NCBI GenBank assembly: GCA_965198675.1
Contig: OZ240666.1
Location: 2,542,001-2,606,000 of the forward strand
DNA length: 64,000 bases
DNA from: Prochloron sp965198675
GTDB lineage: Bacteria; Cyanobacteriota; Cyanobacteriia; Cyanobacteriales; Prochloraceae
Direction: 5' to 3'
The notes below the pieces were generated by a model. It made no database searches, had not been told where the DNA came from, and worked only from the letters and a program-made list of their open reading frames with translations. Shown here piece by piece: positions 60,582-64,000 of this stretch (position 1 is its first letter; each line of letters opens with the position of its first letter). Made by a program: the position numbers and the translations under genes.

Positions 60582-62492
60582 CTAACTCACAGGAGAAAGT
60601 TCCCTCGTTTGAAAGAAAGTCCTCAATAATTCTTCCGCAACTTGGGGACTAGTTAAACCCAAATCTGCTTTAGACTCCTCTGGTTTAGCATGGTCTACTA
60701 ACTTATCAGGTACCCCAAAACGCTTCACAGGCACTAAGATATCATTATCCTGCAATGCTTCCACTACTGCTGAACCAAAACCTCCCATTAAGCAACCTTC
60801 TTCTAAGGTAACTACCTTGCCAATACGTTGGGCCAGGGGTAAGATTAATTCTGTATCCAAAGGCTTGACAAAACGAGCATTAATCACAGTAGCTGCAATA
60901 CCATGTTCCCGGAAAATTTCTCCTACTTGCAAGGCTGTATTCACCATGGTACCATAACCCAGGAGCAAGATATCGTCCCCGTGGCGGAATATTTCCCCTT
61001 TACCTATGGGTAGAGCTTCCCAACCTTCTTCTGCAAGAGGAACCCCTAAACCACTACCCCGAGGATAACGCATAGCGATAGCCCCTTCAGTATAATTCAC
61101 CCCCGTCACCACCATGCGTTGCAGTTCCGCTTCATCCTTAGGTGCCATGATAACCATATTGGGAATGCAGCGGAGATAGGCGATATCATACATACCTTGG
61201 TGGGTGGGTCCGTCAGCTCCTACAATTCCCGCCCGATCCAAACAGAAGAAGACCGGGAGCTTTTGAATGCAGACGTCGTGAATGATTTGGTCGTAACCTC
61301 GTTGCAAGAAGGTAGAATAGATAGTGGCAACGGGACGCATACCTTCACAAGCTAAACCAGCAGCGAGGGTGACCGCATGTTGTTCCGCAATCCCCACATC
61401 AATATATTGTTGAGGTAATTTAGCTTGCAGTTTAGTTAAACCTGTCCCCGTACCCATAGCTGCGGTAATAGCGATGATTTTCGGATTATTTTGGGCCAGT
61501 TTGGTCAGGGTTTGGGCGAAGACTTTGGAGTAGCTGGGGGGTTTAGGTTTGTTAGAAGGGAGCGCTTTCCCAGTGGCCAGGTCAAAGGGACTTTGAGCAT
61601 GGTAACTTACTTGGTCTTGTTCTGCAAGGTCGTAGCCTTTCCCTTTGACGGTCGCCACGTGGACGAACACCGGACCTGTTACCTTGTGTGCCTGTTCAAA
61701 AGTATCTATCAATTCTGCCAGATTATGACCATCTACCGGACCAAAGTATTTAAAGCCCAGTTCCTCAATAACTGCTCCTACCTTAGGAACCGCAAGACGC
61801 TTCATACCTTCTTTGACCCGTTTCATGTCTGGGGAGAGTTGTTCTCCCAAGAAGGGTAAGTTCTTAAACTGCTCTCCCAGGTTTTCCGAGAGGAACTGGA
61901 CAGGATCGCTGAGGCGAACTTTATTCAGGTACCGGGAGATAGCCCCTACGTTAGGGGAGATAGACATTTCATTATCGTTGAGCACCACCATAATGTTGGT
62001 GTTAGGTAAATGTCCAGCGTGGTTAATAGCTTCCAAAGCCATACCCCCGGTGAGGGCCCCGTCCCCAATAATAGCCACTACCTTGAAGTCTTCCCCCTTA
62101 GCGTCTCGGGCTAAAGCCATACCCAGGGCGGAGGAAATACTGGTGGAAGCATGTCCCGCACCGAAATGGTCGAATTTGTTCTCACGCCGTTTCAGATAGC
62201 CAGCAACCCCCCCTTTTTGCCGTAAGGTGTGGAAGCGGTTGTATCTCCCGGTGAGCATTTTGTGGGGATATGCTTGGTGTCCTACGTCCCAGGTAACTTT
62301 ATCCCGGTCCAGGTCCAGAGTTTGATAGAGGGCAATGGTCAGTTCCACAACCCCTAAGCCCGGTCCCAAGTGACCACCACTGGTGGCTACTGTTTCTAAA
62401 TGCTTTTGGCGAATCTGACGGGCTATATCTTCCAGTTGACGCAGTCCGAGACCGTGCAACTGATTCGGATGAGTAATTTCACTTAAGTGCAT
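60582..62492 (-). CDS. dxs: 1-deoxy-D-xylulose-5-phosphate synthase
   Basis: 636 residues. First enzyme of the MEP pathway, joining pyruvate and glyceraldehyde 3-phosphate with TPP. GDGALTGGMALEAINHAG is the TPP motif, TWDVGHQAYPHKMLTGR the N-terminal histidine region, VGIAEQHAVTLAAGLA the transketolase middle and GADGPTHQGMYDIAYLR a substrate loop. Complete. Confidence 0.98.
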   Translation of the reverse strand: MHLSEITHPNQLHGLGLRQLEDIARQIRQKHLETVATSGGHLGPGLGVVELTIALYQTLDLDRDKVTWDVGHQAYPHKMLTGRYNRFHTLRQKGGVAGYLKRRENKFDHFGAGHASTSISSALGMALARDAKGEDFKVVAIIGDGALTGGMALEAINHAGHLPNTNIMVVLNDNEMSISPNVGAISRYLNKVRLSDPVQFLSENLGEQFKNLPFLGEQLSPDMKRVKEGMKRLAVPKVGAVIEELGFKYFGPVDGHNLAELIDTFEQAHKVTGPVFVHVATVKGKGYDLAEQDQVSYHAQSPFDLATGKALPSNKPKPPSYSKVFAQTLTKLAQNNPKIIAITAAMGTGTGLTKLQAKLPQQYIDVGIAEQHAVTLAAGLACEGMRPVATIYSTFLQRGYDQIIHDVCIQKLPVFFCLDRAGIVGADGPTHQGMYDIAYLRCIPNMVIMAPKDEAELQRMVVTGVNYTEGAIAMRYPRGSGLGVPLAEEGWEALPIGKGEIFRHGDDILLLGYGTMVNTALQVGEIFREHGIAATVINARFVKPLDTELILPLAQRIGKVVTLEEGCLMGGFGSAVVEALQDNDILVPVKRFGVPDKLVDHAKPEESKADLGLTSPQVAEELLRTFFQTRELSPVS

Positions 62493-62649
62493 AGGACCGT
62501 CTTTTATAAGATTATCTCGCTTATTAATTATGCCTTACAAAGCCAATTAATTGGAACCGCAGATAAACGCAGATGTTCGCTGATATACTCTGGGGTGTGG
62601 GGGTTTGAGGGAAAGTTGAAAAAATTTTGTAATTAATTGGGAAAAAGGG

Positions 62650-62678
62650 TTGACATTTGTTTTTTTAGGTGTTATCTT
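62650..62678 (+). promoter_or_regulatory. Promoter of the caspase-like gene
   Basis: TTGACA (62650-62655), 17-bp spacer, TATCTT (62673-62678), followed by a leader of about 50 nt. Confidence 0.5.
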
Positions 62679-62737
62679 AAGTATAGTGGAAGAATGTGCC
62701 GCCATATATATGGATATTTTAACTGCTCTTTGGAACA

Positions 62738-64000
62738 ATTAAGTTCAAACTTCCTCTCACAATTATTAGTGGTGCTGCTCTCCTTCTGGCGCAGCAACAA
62801 ATAGCAATATCAGAAACAGCAGTAGAAGGGAGCGCGCCGCGTACCGCTCCCTTAGTTGCCGCAACCCAGCAGGAAAGACCCATTGCCATGGTAATAGGTA
62901 ATTCTGCTTATCCAGCGGATAGGGCCTTGCAAAATCCAGTAAATGACGCTAATGATATGGCAGCAGCTTTAGAGGAGTTGGGTTTTGAGGTCATTAAAGT
63001 ATTAAACGGCAACTTACGTCAAATGAAAGACGGGTTAAATCGATTTGATGACCAGTTGCGCAAAGGTGTAGTGGGGGTTTTGTATTATTCTGGACACGGA
63101 CACCAGTATAAAGGGGAAAACTATGTGATTCCCGTGGACGCTGAGTTGCAAAGTCCGACCGCTCTGGAAAGTGAGGCGATTCCTGTTAGGAAAATACTCA
63201 GAAGAATGGAGCATAGTGGTAGTAGTCTCAATGTTGTGATTTTGGACGCTTGTCGGGACACTCCCTTTGCTGAAAAATGGCGTAGTAGTTATCGGGGAGA
63301 TGGAGTAAACGAAGATTTGACTATTGTAGAGACTATTCCAGAGTCTTTAATAGCCTATGCTACCTCACCAGGAGGGTTAGCAGAAGATGGAACCGGAAGG
63401 AACAGTACTTTTACTGGTCATTTACTCCGTCATATCCGCACCCGAAGATTGGATATTGCCTTAATGTTACGACGGGTGCGATCTGGGGTCAAGGACGAGA
63501 CTGGGGGAGAGCAGATCCCTTGGACTGCTAGTTCTATTACTACGGAGTTCTCTTTTAATCCTCGTTCTACTTCTAGTTCTAGTCCTCCTCCTGTAGAGCA
63601 AAGTCCTCCTCCTATACCACAGCAAAATCCTCCTCCTCGACCTCAGCAAAATCTTATCTCCTATGCTAATCCTAATATTTCCCTCCAGCGTAATCTTACC
63701 GGTCATTCTAACTCGGTTACGTCCGTAGCTATAAGTCCCGATGGTCGGACTCTTGTTAGTGGTAGCTCCGACAATACTATTAAAGTGTGGGATTTGGTCA
63801 CTTTTAGGGAAAAAGCTACTCTTACAGGTCATTCTGACTGGGTTTTGTCCGTAGCCATAAGTCCCGATGGTCGGACTCTTGTTAGTGGTAGCTATGACAA
63901 TACTATAAAAGTGTGGGATTTGGCAACTCTTAGGGGAAAAGTTACTCTTAGGGGTTTTTCTGACGATGTTTTTTCTGTAGCAATAAGTCCCGATGGTCGA
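62738..64000 (+). CDS. Orthocaspase-type peptidase C14 with WD40 repeats, N-terminal part
   Basis: Open to the window edge. After an in-frame TAA at 62720 there is no ATG, GTG or TTG until 62888; ATT at 62738 would start a signal peptide (KFKLPLTIISGAALLLA), so a rare ATT start or a lost ATG is inferred. Caspase fold: YYSGHGH with H120, LDACRDTPF with C172, p20-type ENYVIPVDAEL. A Pro/Ser-rich linker at about 270-310 leads to WD40 repeats (AISPDGRTLVSGS, DNTIKVWDL), at least three begun. A palindrome GGGAGCG ... CGCTCCC near 62827 adds SAPRTAP in frame. Cleaves after arginine or lysine in studied orthocaspases. Confidence 0.85.
   Translation, partial: MKFKLPLTIISGAALLLAQQQIAISETAVEGSAPRTAPLVAATQQERPIAMVIGNSAYPADRALQNPVNDANDMAAALEELGFEVIKVLNGNLRQMKDGLNRFDDQLRKGVVGVLYYSGHGHQYKGENYVIPVDAELQSPTALESEAIPVRKILRRMEHSGSSLNVVILDACRDTPFAEKWRSSYRGDGVNEDLTIVETIPESLIAYATSPGGLAEDGTGRNSTFTGHLLRHIRTRRLDIALMLRRVRSGVKDETGGEQIPWTASSITTEFSFNPRSTSSSSPPPVEQSPPPIPQQNPPPRPQQNLISYANPNISLQRNLTGHSNSVTSVAISPDGRTLVSGSSDNTIKVWDLVTFREKATLTGHSDWVLSVAISPDGRTLVSGSYDNTIKVWDLATLRGKVTLRGFSDDVFSVAISPDGR

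Overview
The window is a stretch of cyanobacterial chromosome. Evidence: many copies of the HIP1 octamer GCGATCGC, cyanobacterial or plastid-type genes (PSRP-3/Ycf65, ferredoxin-dependent sulfite reductase, atpB-atpE arranged as a separate pair, DUF3082, DUF4359, orthocaspase-WD40, Uma2), a tRNA-His on the minus strand, and a heavy load of heptamer arrays and palindromic repeats of the kind seen in filamentous cyanobacteria. The genus cannot be told from the sequence alone.

Layout. 1-3.4 kb: mfd (cut by the window edge), a stand-alone receiver protein and a membrane-anchored kinase-like protein whose DFG motif is lost. 3.4-18.7 kb: accessory region with a nested IS5-family element, toxin-antitoxin genes and relics, an orphan ParA-type ATPase, an AAA ATPase + DUF4435 (PARIS/OLD-like) pair with a broken second gene, one broken and one open tnpB, a frameshifted Fic gene, an alpha/beta hydrolase, and a 5-methylcytosine restriction-modification cluster with a broken nuclease. 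18.7-21 kb: ATP synthase beta and epsilon. 21-27 kb: group II PLP decarboxylase, secreted sulfatase, a deleted second copy of the decarboxylase carrying a MITE-like insertion, and a formylglycine-generating-enzyme gene with one amber codon. 27.4-39.5 kb: housekeeping block (PSRP-3, TPR protein, tRNA-His, sir-rsmA-ispE, a large RTX/vWFD protein, DUF3082-acyltransferase, TM2 protein, recA). 39.7-43.6 kb: a toxin-antitoxin pair and an AIPR-type gene, each behind the same duplicated promoter, then Uma2. 43.8-48.5 kb: HlyD-RND efflux pair. 48.5-54.3 kb: a mosaic locus in which a helicase-less ISP/IIG-like restriction-methylation gene is split by VapBC and a RelE-type module and surrounded by fragments of a second copy. 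54.5-62.5 kb: phosphopantetheinyl transferase, purB, trpS-metF, VapBC, dxs. 62.7-64 kb: start of a caspase-like/WD40 protein.

The strongest signal beyond the genes is a set of small non-autonomous repeats that have moved into genes. (a) A composite element with the same ends (AAAACAGTGACC ... GGTAACTGAAAGGT) and the same internal order sits in an IS5 transposase (718 bp) and in a small gene of the restriction cluster (284 bp). Removing it restores both reading frames, and both sites read GT|GA. (b) A 30-nt palindrome (CCTGCTC-N16-GAGCAGG) is inserted in frame twice in the open tnpB. (c) A 46-56 bp GC-rich palindrome occurs four times, once in frame in the restriction gene. (d) A 147-bp MITE-like element has a 5-bp target duplication, and its pre-insertion site can be read from the paralogous decarboxylase. 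Heptamer repeats also supply the last codons and stops of three genes. Many genes are broken by one stop, one frameshift or one repeat, so the region is decaying or recently rearranged; sequencing error must be excluded for the single-base cases.
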